Under the pieces are notes generated by a model. That model saw nothing but the letters and a program-made list of their open reading frames with translations. It ran no database searches and was not told where the DNA came from. Of a DNA stretch of 12,512 bases, positions 1 through 8,176 are shown piece after piece (position 1 is the stretch's first letter; each line of letters opens with the position of its first letter). A program made the position numbers and the translations under genes. The stretch comes from Candidatus Berkelbacteria bacterium (GTDB lineage Bacteria > Patescibacteriota > UBA1384 > UBA12157 > JAENIV01): contig JAENIV010000011.1 of the NCBI GenBank assembly GCA_016844295.1, forward strand, positions 1-12,512, written 5' to 3'.

Positions 1-254
1 CAAGGCCGCCAGTTAAACCATCCTCCTGGTTCGAAGTAAGTAATTCTCTTAATTGAGGCCTCTTTCGGCAATTCATTTAATAAATTCGGATCTTGAATGG
101 GGTAAAATGGCTTTTTGGGTGTGATAACGAAAGGTTGCCAAAAAAGACGGGGCAAGAACTTTACAAACTTGGTAATTCTTAAAACTCCGCCCCCACCCGC
201 CGGTGGGAACAAATACGATACAATTAAGATTTTATTGAACTGATTTATAGACAT
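1..254 (-). CDS. Glycosyltransferase family 4 protein, N-terminal part (continues off left edge)
   Basis: This is the first 84 codons of a GT-B glycosyltransferase; the rest lies beyond the left edge. Translation on the minus strand begins MSINQFNKILIVSYLFPPAGGGG, followed by VLRITKFVKFLPRLFW and a second strand FVITPK. A hydrophobic strand, then FPPxGGGG-V-R, then 'KF.KFLP...W.P.V.T' is the classic N-terminus of GT4 enzymes that transfer a sugar from a nucleotide donor to a lipid-linked acceptor at the cytoplasmic membrane. The ATG at 254-252 is the only good start, because a TAA stop in the same frame sits directly before it. It lies inside the 3' end of the preceding glycosyltransferase gene (23-bp overlap), which suggests translational coupling. 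Acceptor and donor cannot be told from this fragment. Confidence 0.85.
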   Translation of the reverse strand, partial: MSINQFNKILIVSYLFPPAGGGGVLRITKFVKFLPRLFWQPFVITPKKPFYPIQDPNLLNELPKEASIKRITYFEPGGWFNWRP

Positions 255-1314
255 TTAGATATTCTCTCGCAATCAGATGGTTATCATGATATTTTTTAGC
301 AAATTTAATACCTTGATGACGATATTGTTCTTTGATGTGCTCAAAATTAATAATTGTACTTTCGAGATCATTTTCAAGGGTCCAAAAGCTGGAATTAATA
401 ATTGGTATCTCCTTTCCATAGGAGACAAGAGCAAAATATGGTGGGTGTAAATAGGCTAAGACGATCTTTCCCATCGCCAGAGCCTCAACCGCCTGGCCGC
501 CATACCAGCCAACAATAATTTGGTCTATAACAATGTCCGCTTTTGAGAGTTCTAACAAAAGTTTGTCACGAGGCATTCTCTCAAGAATTTTAAAGTTGAT
601 ATTTTTGTATTTTTTTTGTAATTTTTGAAATATTTTTCTTATTTCCGGCGTACCTTTTACAATAGGTTCGGTAGGCACATGCAAAATTGTGATTTTTTTA
701 TGCTGATTATGTGAATATTTTTTTAATTCGCCAATGTCTCGCGCATAAGGAATAATTTTATCGAATCTCGTAACCTGACTAGCCAAAAATGGACCTGTAA
801 GCACGACTTTATCAGCGAATTTGATAAAAATTCGCATCCTTAATTTTTTTAAAAAGTTTTTCCAAACATCTTTATTTTCATAAATGTTGCGATAATATTC
901 TGGCAAATCTCTTTGGGGAATTTTTCCGGAAATAGTTTCTGGCATAAAATCAATATTTGTTCTAACTTCTGCCCCCCGGAATGTTAAGACGATTTTTTTA
1001 TCAAATATTTTTAAAATTAGAAGATTTAAAGGATAGAAGAAAAAACCTTCCATAAAATTTAAATGCCAAATATCATAGCGTGGTAAAATTTTAAAAAAAT
1101 AAATAATTTTTTGATAGAGAGCAATTATGCGGTTATTTGAAAATTTTAATAAAAAATCCACCGACATTCCCAGCCGTTCTTCATCAAGTCCGTAAAAATC
1201 TATCTGGTAGCCCCTCTTTCTTAAAATTCGTGTGAATTGCCAAATACCCGCTGCACCAGCATGATTAAATCCGACGAAGATTCTTTTGTTTATTAGGGGG
1301 GCTTTTTTTCGCAT
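232..1314 (-). CDS. GT-B fold glycosyltransferase (GT4-like)
   Basis: This 360-aa protein is probably a cytoplasmic or membrane-associated glycosyltransferase in polysaccharide assembly. The N-terminal half (about 11-190) has alternating strands and helices, including YDIWHLNF (about 80-87) and a strand IVLTFRGAE (108-116). The C-terminal nucleotide-sugar-binding half has LHVPTEPIVKGT (211-222) and ADIVIDQIIVGWYGG (259-273) followed by AVEALAMG. This is the donor-site region of GT4 enzymes, but Gly269 replaces the usual first Glu of the EX7E motif; Glu277 is kept. The same altered site occurs in the proteins at 8164-9225 and 3771-5567, so the three are related. The ATG at 1314 gives a 50-bp overlap with the upstream SDR gene. 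No later ATG, GTG or TTG fits before the first core strand, so this start is the best available, although no clear Shine-Dalgarno site precedes it. Substrates are unknown. Confidence 0.85.
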   Translation of the reverse strand: MRKKAPLINKRIFVGFNHAGAAGIWQFTRILRKRGYQIDFYGLDEERLGMSVDFLLKFSNNRIIALYQKIIYFFKILPRYDIWHLNFMEGFFFYPLNLLILKIFDKKIVLTFRGAEVRTNIDFMPETISGKIPQRDLPEYYRNIYENKDVWKNFLKKLRMRIFIKFADKVVLTGPFLASQVTRFDKIIPYARDIGELKKYSHNQHKKITILHVPTEPIVKGTPEIRKIFQKLQKKYKNINFKILERMPRDKLLLELSKADIVIDQIIVGWYGGQAVEALAMGKIVLAYLHPPYFALVSYGKEIPIINSSFWTLENDLESTIINFEHIKEQYRHQGIKFAKKYHDNHLIAREYLNVYKSVQ

Positions 1315-2290
1315 CTTTTATATAATTAACCATTTCCTCGAAAGTTTTTTCAACCTGTAAATTAAAATCTTTTTGAAAAGTCATTCCGAGTTTGGCAATC
1401 TTTGAATTATCAATATCAAATTTCTTTATATCCCCGATTGTCCAATCCTTGTAAATTGGCTTAAGATCCTCTCGATTAAATGCCCTCAGGATAAGTTTAC
1501 AAAGATCATTAATGGTGACTTTAATTCCTGAGGCACAATTATACACTTCTCCTCTAGCTGTTTTTGAGGTTGCAATTAACAAATTTGCTTTCACGACATC
1601 CTTAACATAGGTAAAGGATCTTTCCTGCTTACCTGTTCCGAATATCACTGGCGGTTTATTTTCCAATAAATTTCTGATAAAAATCGCTACTACCCCTCCG
1701 AATTCGTTAAACTCCTGGCGCGAGCCATAAACATGAAAATATCTTAAAATTGTCGTGTCAAGTTTATAAAGGTGAGCGAAGACGTTGACATACTTTTCCC
1801 CGGCCAATTTACTTACACCATAATATGAAACCGGACCAAAGGGGTGTTTTTCATTTTGAGGAGTGTACTGTGCTTCGCCGTAGACCGATCCCGTGGAAGC
1901 ATGAATGAATTTTTTTATTTTATTTTTGCTAGATAATTCTAAAAGATTAAATGTCCCTGCTCCATTGACTTCTAAGTCCCTAACGGGGTTTATTAAACAG
2001 ACATTTTTTTTACTCGCAGCGTTGTGAAAAACGATATCTACACCTTTGAAATATCTTTTAAGTTTTTTCGAATCCGTAATATCGCACTTGGCTTCGGTAA
2101 AATTTTTATATTTTCTTAAATGCTTTAAATTTATCTTTTTACCGGCTGAATAATCGTCAATCGAAACTACCGGAAAGCCTCTAGTAACTAATTCCTCACA
2201 AATATGCGAACCTATAAACCCAGCCCCTCCTGTCACCAGGGCTTTTTTGTAACTTTTTTTAAATTTTTTAAAAATTTGATCAATTGTCAT
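1265..2290 (-). CDS. NAD-dependent epimerase/dehydratase, extended SDR (UDP-sugar epimerase-like)
   Basis: This 341-aa extended short-chain dehydrogenase acts on a nucleotide sugar in the cytoplasm, most likely a UDP-hexose or UDP-hexuronate 4-epimerase (GalE/WbpP-like). A dehydratase or decarboxylase is possible. The Rossmann dinucleotide site is TGGAGFIGSH (20-29), an acidic strand end VVSIDDYSAG (41-50) suits NAD+, and FHNAA lies at 88-92. The active site is ASTGSVYGE (131-139) with the Tyr157-x3-Lys161 pair (YGVSK). RYFHVYGSRQ (183-192) and RSFTYVKDV (224-232) are typical of the sugar-binding half. Length matches the family (about 310-350). About 15 residues precede the usual fold start; the ATG at 2290 is nevertheless supported because it forms an ATGA overlap with the TGA stop of the flippase gene. 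It supplies activated sugar to the neighbouring glycosyltransferases. Confidence 0.92.
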   Translation of the reverse strand: MTIDQIFKKFKKSYKKALVTGGAGFIGSHICEELVTRGFPVVSIDDYSAGKKINLKHLRKYKNFTEAKCDITDSKKLKRYFKGVDIVFHNAASKKNVCLINPVRDLEVNGAGTFNLLELSSKNKIKKFIHASTGSVYGEAQYTPQNEKHPFGPVSYYGVSKLAGEKYVNVFAHLYKLDTTILRYFHVYGSRQEFNEFGGVVAIFIRNLLENKPPVIFGTGKQERSFTYVKDVVKANLLIATSKTARGEVYNCASGIKVTINDLCKLILRAFNREDLKPIYKDWTIGDIKKFDIDNSKIAKLGMTFQKDFNLQVEKTFEEMVNYIKDAKKSPPNKQKNLRRI

Positions 2291-3774
2291 TTGGCGATTT
2301 TTAAAAACTTTTTTAGGTAATTTCCAAGATTTGTTAATTCTGATTTTTCAATAATTTGGAAAAGGTAGCAACTGACGAAAAACAGACTAAACTCGCTAAT
2401 CTTGATGGCTAAATTTATCGGATAGGTATAATTCCAGAATCTCGGGGAAAAGAAAATAAATACAAGACCCAATAATATCATCTTTAATATCTTTTGCCAA
2501 TCTAATTTCAGGGGAACGAATTTCTGACTGTTGAAAAAATAACTGATTGTTAAAAATAAATACGAAATTGCCGTTGAGTAACCGGCGCCCAACATCCCAT
2601 ATTTGGGAATAAGTAAAAAATTAAAAATAATATTAATACCCGCTGCTAAGGCCGTCGAGATCGCCAAATATTTCGTTTTTTTAGAAATTGTTACTCCTAA
2701 GGCTGTAAATTGGTTTGAGGCTGAAAATACCATGGCCAAGGCTAAAATTGGGACTACAGTTGAGGCGCCAAAAAATTTAGGGGTGGTAAAAATTCTTAAT
2801 ATCTCATAATTAAAAATACTTAATCCCACGGCTAAAGAGAGAAAGAATAATAAATAATAGATCAGAAACTTGGGAACCAAATGAAAATAAATTTTTCTTT
2901 TATTAAAATAGATATTCATAATTTGAGGCGACCAAGCCTGACCTAAGGCAAAGGAAAAAAAGGTTAAGATCGAAGCGATATTGATGGCGATCGAATAAAG
3001 CCCTATTTCCGATAAATCACGGTAATGGTTGAGAAAAAACCGGTCAGACAGATCAAAAATAAAAAAGGATAAAGAGGTCGGCACAATCATGCTTCCGAAT
3101 TTTACCATCTCTTTAAGGCGCACGAAGGTAATTTTAAATTTTATTGACTTCCTAATAAAGTAAATTCCTAAAAGCGCGCTTAAAAATGTTCCGATTAGTA
3201 AACCGGCGAAATAGCCCATTATTCCTAAGTGATATTTAACTACTAAGAGAATCATTAAACCGGTGGCTATGAGAGCATTAAAGGCAGAAACAAAAGCAAA
3301 CGTCCGCGCTTTAAATTCCAATCTAAAAACCGCTTTGGCAATAGTTATTGCTAAGATTATATATGAATTTATCAGGGCGATGGCTAAAATATTGGCTTGG
3401 TTGGGATTATCAAAAATCAGGTTCGAGATACCTCTGGAAAAAATTACCCCGAAGGTAATAATTATTAAACCCCAGCTGAGAACAAACCACAAAGCGCTCG
3501 AGACAACGTCTTTTCTTTCCTTTTTATGCTCGTAGTAACTGACAAAAAGAGCCTGGTCAATCCCGAAAATCAAGAAAAGGTTTACAAAAGACATTATTGA
3601 GGAAATTAGAGAAATAATTCCATAATCTGACGGGGTAAATATCCGAGTAAAAATAGGGGCTGTCATGAGCGCCAGTATTCGTAAAACGGAATTACCGAGC
3701 CCATAGATAAGACTGTCTTTACTAATACCGATGAAATATTGGCTTAAATTGGGTTTTTGCGCCACACGTTTCAT
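2287..3774 (-). CDS. wzx: Polysaccharide flippase, Wzx/MVF (RfbX) family
   Basis: This 495-aa, very hydrophobic protein has about 12-14 predicted membrane segments, the size and layout of Wzx/RfbX flippases of the MOP exporter superfamily. These move undecaprenyl-pyrophosphate-linked oligosaccharide repeats across the inner membrane. Family signatures are the first helix SLIYGLGNSVLRILAL (21-36), FTPSDYG (46-52) after helix 1, GIDQALFVSYYE (71-82), and SDRFFLNHY (243-251) with its charged Asp-Arg pair at the start of the second half. The late segment LIPKYGMLGAGYSTAISY is also typical. The start overlaps the stop of the fusion gene as ATGA (3771-3774), and the stop overlaps the start of the SDR gene in the same way, so the three are translationally coupled. 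No polymerase (Wzy) is visible in the window, so the matching Wzy may lie elsewhere. Confidence 0.9.
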   Translation of the reverse strand: MKRVAQKPNLSQYFIGISKDSLIYGLGNSVLRILALMTAPIFTRIFTPSDYGIISLISSIMSFVNLFLIFGIDQALFVSYYEHKKERKDVVSSALWFVLSWGLIIITFGVIFSRGISNLIFDNPNQANILAIALINSYIILAITIAKAVFRLEFKARTFAFVSAFNALIATGLMILLVVKYHLGIMGYFAGLLIGTFLSALLGIYFIRKSIKFKITFVRLKEMVKFGSMIVPTSLSFFIFDLSDRFFLNHYRDLSEIGLYSIAINIASILTFFSFALGQAWSPQIMNIYFNKRKIYFHLVPKFLIYYLLFFLSLAVGLSIFNYEILRIFTTPKFFGASTVVPILALAMVFSASNQFTALGVTISKKTKYLAISTALAAGINIIFNFLLIPKYGMLGAGYSTAISYLFLTISYFFNSQKFVPLKLDWQKILKMILLGLVFIFFSPRFWNYTYPINLAIKISEFSLFFVSCYLFQIIEKSELTNLGNYLKKFLKIAK

Positions 3775-5567
3775 TTGATTAATTTTCTCTTTTTAACTTC
3801 TTTTTCAAAGACCGCCTGGTTGATTTTTTTATTAGCCCAAATATATTCATAAATAATTGCTCTTAAACTACCGACAAATTCAAAAGAATGGAACTGCCAA
3901 GCATACTCTGATCCTTTTTTGCCTAAATCCTCTCTTAATTTTGGATTTTTGACCAGATTGGTTAAGACTTGAGCCAAGTTATCCGGATTGGCTGAAGGCG
4001 CCGGGATTCTTCCTTGAGCATAATATTTATGAAACTCCATTATATCTGGTCTTAGGTATGTTACTACCGGTCGGCCTGTTGCCATGGCTTCAATGGCTGT
4101 GAACCCGTGCCAACCAGTAATAACATCGGGAACGAAAATGTCAGCCTTGGGGTAAATTTTCTGACACTCTTTAATAGTTTTTTTCTCTATCAGAAGCATT
4201 TCGATTGGTAGTTTTGAAGATAATTTTTCCACGATTTCTAAAATAAACCGCGTTCCCTTGTGAGACCGATGATTAGTAGAATGGGCAATAATTACTTTTT
4301 TATTTTTCGCAAAAGGCATTTTTCGCCAGTAACTCAGATCTGTTGCCAGGGGTAACATAATCCCCTTTTTGCCTAAATGGATTAAATCCCCGCCGGCAAT
4401 TAAAACTTGAGAGTATTTTTGAGCGCGTCTAACATTTTCTTTGATAATTTTCTCTGATTGACCCTCTGTAGCCTCTGATCGATCCATGGCATTGTTATAC
4501 TTAAAACCCTGGGATCGCACATCCGAAAGAGCCTTACAATCGGACCCATAGCCATAAACAGATATTTTTTTGGCTAATATTTTTAAAAGGATATACTCCA
4601 ATTTCCGAAAATGGGAATACATTAAAATTCCCCCAGCAAACGAGAATTCGAAAAGGTCGTATTCCAAAATTGCCCAAATAAAAATAACTAAATAATCTGT
4701 TAAATAATTAATAAAATTCAGAAAAGGTTTATCCGTCAAAACGAGACCGAAACAAATATTTCTAAAGTAGACAGGGCATTCGTAAGCAAAATTATCCGCT
4801 TCGTATCCTTGAGATCTGATTGATCGGGCAGCATTCAAGGGCAAGGGTGTTCCCAAAGGAGAAAAAATAATTCTCGGCTTTTGGCGTAATATTTTTTTAA
4901 AAATTAATCTTAACCAGGAATAAATGACTAATAAGGGCAAAAACAAGACAAAAATTACATCGGATATTGCGCGAATAAAGTGAGTGATTATCAATTTTAA
5001 AGTTTGAAAAAGATTGAATTTTTGCTTATGTCTTTTTTCAAAAGCGCTTTCTCTAAGTTTTAGTTTTCTTGCCGGTACACCAGCAACAATTGAATACCTT
5101 TCTGTGTTTTTAGTTACAACCGCACCAGCACCGACCTGAGTGCCTTCTTCAATGGTTACTCCGGGTAAAATAATGCTACCTAGACCAATATCACAACCGG
5201 ATTTGATAATTACTTCTTTTTGTTTGATTGGTAAATTTACAATCGGGCCTAAATCATCTTGGTCTAAATCATGAAAGGATGAAATAATTCTCGTTTGGGG
5301 GGCGAGGCCGTTGTCCGAATAAATTTTAATCCCTCCGCTGGAATGAAGATAACACTGCGGTCCGATCCAAACCCGATCGCCAATAATAAGTTTGTTTTCG
5401 TCCGCACCATGGAGAATGGTATGGTGGCCAATGTAAACATTTGAGCCGATTTCAATATTTTCAGGGTGAAAAACTAAAATGCCCGGCTCAAAAATAACAT
5501 TTTTACCGATCTTAGCAAAGCCCGTTCTATTAAATTTTCCGGTTCCGTGGGTTCCAAAATATGGCAT
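3771..5567 (-). CDS. Fusion: hexapeptide-repeat acyltransferase plus GT-B glycosyltransferase
   Basis: This 598-aa protein has two enzymatic domains in one frame. Residues about 18-172 form a left-handed beta-helix of the LbH/hexapeptide acyltransferase type: repeats such as IEIGSNVYIGHHTIL and LIIGDRVWIG, a loop IISSFHD (94-100) with candidate catalytic His99, and the closing VGAGAVVTKN and VAGVPARKL. It resembles WbbJ/maltose O-acetyltransferases and would acetylate a sugar using an acyl-CoA. A hydrophobic stretch (about 200-218, VIFVLFLPLLVIYSWL) probably anchors it to the membrane. Residues about 232-585 are a GT-B glycosyltransferase with IIAHSTNHRSHKGT (426-439) and DVITGWHGFT (481-490) before AIEAMATGRP, the same altered EX7E site (Gly485/Glu493) as two neighbours. 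A 25-bp gap separates it from the upstream gene; its stop overlaps the flippase start (ATGA). A Ser/Glu-rich segment (361-373) may be a small insertion. Sugar and acceptor are unknown. Confidence 0.85.
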   Translation of the reverse strand: MPYFGTHGTGKFNRTGFAKIGKNVIFEPGILVFHPENIEIGSNVYIGHHTILHGADENKLIIGDRVWIGPQCYLHSSGGIKIYSDNGLAPQTRIISSFHDLDQDDLGPIVNLPIKQKEVIIKSGCDIGLGSIILPGVTIEEGTQVGAGAVVTKNTERYSIVAGVPARKLKLRESAFEKRHKQKFNLFQTLKLIITHFIRAISDVIFVLFLPLLVIYSWLRLIFKKILRQKPRIIFSPLGTPLPLNAARSIRSQGYEADNFAYECPVYFRNICFGLVLTDKPFLNFINYLTDYLVIFIWAILEYDLFEFSFAGGILMYSHFRKLEYILLKILAKKISVYGYGSDCKALSDVRSQGFKYNNAMDRSEATEGQSEKIIKENVRRAQKYSQVLIAGGDLIHLGKKGIMLPLATDLSYWRKMPFAKNKKVIIAHSTNHRSHKGTRFILEIVEKLSSKLPIEMLLIEKKTIKECQKIYPKADIFVPDVITGWHGFTAIEAMATGRPVVTYLRPDIMEFHKYYAQGRIPAPSANPDNLAQVLTNLVKNPKLREDLGKKGSEYAWQFHSFEFVGSLRAIIYEYIWANKKINQAVFEKEVKKRKLIK

Positions 5568-5592
5568 ATTTAATATATTTTCTTTATATTTT

Positions 5593-6309
5593 TTAAAATG
5601 TTTTCTTGTGTTTTTCTGGAACTTGGGGGTTATCTTTAATCAGTTTACGCAATTCTTCATTGGCACCTTCACCCCATAAATCTGGGTGCGTAAGAGATTG
5701 AATTTTATCATGAGTATCAAGATTTTGACAAAGGCACCCTTCTTTCCATTTTCCCAAACTGTCAGAAATATATTTATAATCCTTAAAATCACTTGGACAG
5801 AATTTAATTTTTACTTCTTTCTTATTTAGAATTGTGAATATTTCATTTTGCCAAAAATTTTTAGGCTTCCCAATATCACCATGCTCAGCCGCAGAAACAA
5901 TTTTAAGATCAAAAATTTTTTCTAAAATGTTTTTCTCTAATAAAAATAGTTCTTTAATATTTGTCTTGAATCCCTCGGACAAATTTCTCGCTTCGGTATG
6001 GAGCCCTATCTCGTGCCCCATATTTCTAATTTGGGACATAATCGGATAAACTTTTTTTTCAAAGGGGTGGTAATATTCTCCATGGACACGGACGAAAAAG
6101 GTTGAATAAATACCAAGGGACTTTTCAATTTGGGCAATTTTTAATGCTCGATAAGGAATATAATCAATATCATGACGAAGAATAATTTGTTTTTGCCCGC
6201 GTTTCGAGTTTGAATTTTTAAAATTAGAAATTATAAAACCCTTATTTAAGGCCTTTTTTAAAATCTCTCGATAGTGTTTGTATGAAAAGTCGCATGTCAT
6301 ATTAATCAA
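5593..6309 (-). CDS. Polysaccharide deacetylase-like protein (CE4/NodB-related)
   Basis: This 238-aa protein (235 aa from the second start) resembles the NodB/CE4-related family often found in O-antigen and capsule clusters, thought to remove acetyl groups from sugars. Visible signatures are ILRHDIDY (43-50), whose HDxD supplies the catalytic Asp and a metal ligand, LGIYSTFFVRV (65-75), GHEIGLHTE (98-106) and SLTHPDLWG (205-213). The standard CE4 HxxxH metal pair is reduced to the GLHT histidine; another His, such as His143 in AAEHGD, would have to serve. Activity is therefore likely but not certain. The furthest start is TTG (6309), with AAGGA six bases upstream and an 8-bp overlap with the asparagine-synthase gene. 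The alternative ATG at 6300 starts just after that gene's TAA, but the Shine-Dalgarno spacing is then about 15. No signal peptide is seen, so a cytoplasmic role on precursors is likely. Confidence 0.75.
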   Translation of the reverse strand: MINMTCDFSYKHYREILKKALNKGFIISNFKNSNSKRGQKQIILRHDIDYIPYRALKIAQIEKSLGIYSTFFVRVHGEYYHPFEKKVYPIMSQIRNMGHEIGLHTEARNLSEGFKTNIKELFLLEKNILEKIFDLKIVSAAEHGDIGKPKNFWQNEIFTILNKKEVKIKFCPSDFKDYKYISDSLGKWKEGCLCQNLDTHDKIQSLTHPDLWGEGANEELRKLIKDNPQVPEKHKKTF

Positions 6310-8176
6310 TAAAAATCCTTAACCAAATTTCTAAACAATATAATCTCCAGAATAGTTGTCCATCTGAAAACTTATTATCAAGATAATCTTGATATAACTT
6401 CACTACTTTTTCTGAGTCGAAATATCCTCTCTTCTGGAAAGACGACGATTTAAATACTTTGAATAAATCATTTTTAAGATCGTTCTTAAGCCAATATTCT
6501 TCAGGTGTCGCAAATCCGATTTTATCTTGCCGATCAATAATTTTTGGTGGCAAAAGGCCTTTTAAGGCTTGGCGCATAATCCATTTAGTCTCGCCATTTC
6601 TAATCTTATATGAATTTGGCAGGCCGAAGACAAATTCTACCAGACGATAATCTAAAAAGGGCACCCTGGACTCAATCGCAAAAGCCATCGAATTGCGATC
6701 TTCATATCTTAAAAGAGACGATAAATTCATCATTAGCGAATGATACAAGGAATTTTTAAAATCATCTTGAAAGATTTTTTTTCTTTTAACCGGGTGAAAC
6801 TTATTTAAAAAATTATCGTTAAATATCTTAAACTGCGGATTTAAACCTTGATAGGAAGAAGCCGCTTTTGACCCCAGCCATCCGGCTTTCAGGGCACGAG
6901 AGAAAACTTCTCTAAGTTCGCTCCAACCATCAGGATGCTTTATTAAGTAAAAATAAAGTTCGCGCAAAAATGTAATAATCTTTCCCCTTTTTATTAAACT
7001 TAAAAAGTAAATTCCAAAATAACCTGTGTAGCCGGCTAAAAGTTCGTCTGCACCCTGACCGTCAAGCATGACTTTTATTTTTTTACTTTGGGCTAAACGA
7101 AAAACATTCCACTGGGCATAGATGCTGGTTGTCGAGACTGGTTGATCTTGATGATAAATTAAATTTTCAACCTCTGTTTTGAGTTTCTTTGCTGAAGGAG
7201 TAACTGAAAATGATTTAGCCTCAGTTTTTTTTATAACTTCTGTGATATATTTTTGCTCATCTGCTTTGGGGAAATCTTTCCCATAAATGGCTGAAAAAGT
7301 TTTTTGCCAAGAACCAATTTGGTCAAACTTTTCTTTCCTTAAAAACCGGTTAATAGCGCAGACTATAGCTGACGAATCTAAGCCGCCAGAAAGACACGTC
7401 CCTATTGGCACGTCTGAGCGCAATCTTAACCTTATAGCATCGAAAAATAAACCCTGAAATTTGTTAATGTTTTCCTGGGGGCTCCTTGAGTTTATTTCTT
7501 TACTTAAATCCCAATACTTTTTAATTATTATATTTTTGTTCTTAATTAAAATGTAATGCCCCCCACGTAATTCCTTAATACCCTTAAAAAAGGTCTCGTC
7601 TGAATAGTCCAACCAGCCGGTTATCAAATAATCCCAAACAATTTTTTCATTTGGATGAATTTTTATTTCGGGATATTTTAAGAGGGCTTTAATCTCCGAG
7701 CCAACAATAAATTTATCTTTATCGTGGTAATAGTAAACCGGTTTAACGCCCAACCTATCGCGGGCAATAAATATTTGATTTCTTTTTTTGTCAAAGAGAA
7801 TAAATGCCCACATACCGTTGAAACGCTCGAGGCATTTTTCTCCCCATTTTTTATAGGCGGCTAAAATTACCTCCGTATCAGACTCGGACTTAAACTTATA
7901 GCCCGATTTTTCAAGATCATTTTTTATTTCCAAATAATTATAGATCTCGCCGTTAAAAACAATCGCCAGGTTATTATTATTATAAAACATCGGCTGATGG
8001 CCTAAAGGTGATAAATCGATAATACTTAACCGGCGATGGCCTAAACCGATGGTATTATCGATAAAAATTCCTTCATCATCAGGGCCACGATGTGATAATG
8101 TATCTGTCAACTCTTGGAGGATGTTCTTATCCACCGGTTTTTTATCAAATTTTATTATTCCCACTATGCCGCACAT
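6302..8176 (-). CDS. asnB: Asparagine synthase (glutamine-hydrolysing)-type amidotransferase, copy A
   Basis: This 624-aa protein has the two-domain AsnB plan. The N-terminal class II glutaminase uses Cys2 as nucleophile, exposed once Met1 is removed; MCGIVGI fixes the start. It also has HRGPDDEG (29-36), GHRRLSIIDLS (46-56) and FNGEIYN (74-80). Ammonia would pass to the ATP-pyrophosphatase domain, with its P-loop LSGGLDSS (262-269) and LDGQGADELLAGY (371-383), which activates a carboxylate as an acyl-adenylate. Free asparagine synthesis is possible, but in a polysaccharide cluster such proteins often amidate uronic acids (as proposed for WbpS and WbtH); that role is inferred. The synthetase motifs and a long central segment (about 385-480) differ from the paralogue at 9222-11015, so the two probably have different substrates. 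A GAGGA site lies just upstream, and the start overlaps the end of the preceding glycosyltransferase gene by 13 bp. Confidence 0.93.
   Translation of the reverse strand: MCGIVGIIKFDKKPVDKNILQELTDTLSHRGPDDEGIFIDNTIGLGHRRLSIIDLSPLGHQPMFYNNNNLAIVFNGEIYNYLEIKNDLEKSGYKFKSESDTEVILAAYKKWGEKCLERFNGMWAFILFDKKRNQIFIARDRLGVKPVYYYHDKDKFIVGSEIKALLKYPEIKIHPNEKIVWDYLITGWLDYSDETFFKGIKELRGGHYILIKNKNIIIKKYWDLSKEINSRSPQENINKFQGLFFDAIRLRLRSDVPIGTCLSGGLDSSAIVCAINRFLRKEKFDQIGSWQKTFSAIYGKDFPKADEQKYITEVIKKTEAKSFSVTPSAKKLKTEVENLIYHQDQPVSTTSIYAQWNVFRLAQSKKIKVMLDGQGADELLAGYTGYFGIYFLSLIKRGKIITFLRELYFYLIKHPDGWSELREVFSRALKAGWLGSKAASSYQGLNPQFKIFNDNFLNKFHPVKRKKIFQDDFKNSLYHSLMMNLSSLLRYEDRNSMAFAIESRVPFLDYRLVEFVFGLPNSYKIRNGETKWIMRQALKGLLPPKIIDRQDKIGFATPEEYWLKNDLKNDLFKVFKSSSFQKRGYFDSEKVVKLYQDYLDNKFSDGQLFWRLYCLEIWLRIFID

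Noticed and set aside
191..206. Inverted repeat CCCACC-CGCC-GGTGGG resembling a terminator after the 360-aa glycosyltransferase gene
   Set aside because: It lies inside the next gene and encodes the conserved FPPAGGGG loop, so codon choice explains it; there is no T-run.
1265..1314. Frameshift joining the SDR and the downstream glycosyltransferase
   Set aside because: Each protein is complete with its own fold; the overlap is long but both frames are intact.
2603..3535. Plus-strand frames of 68 and 90 codons inside the flippase gene
   Set aside because: Both are antisense to a well-supported Wzx gene and their Ala/Lys-rich sequence is a by-product of its hydrophobic codons.
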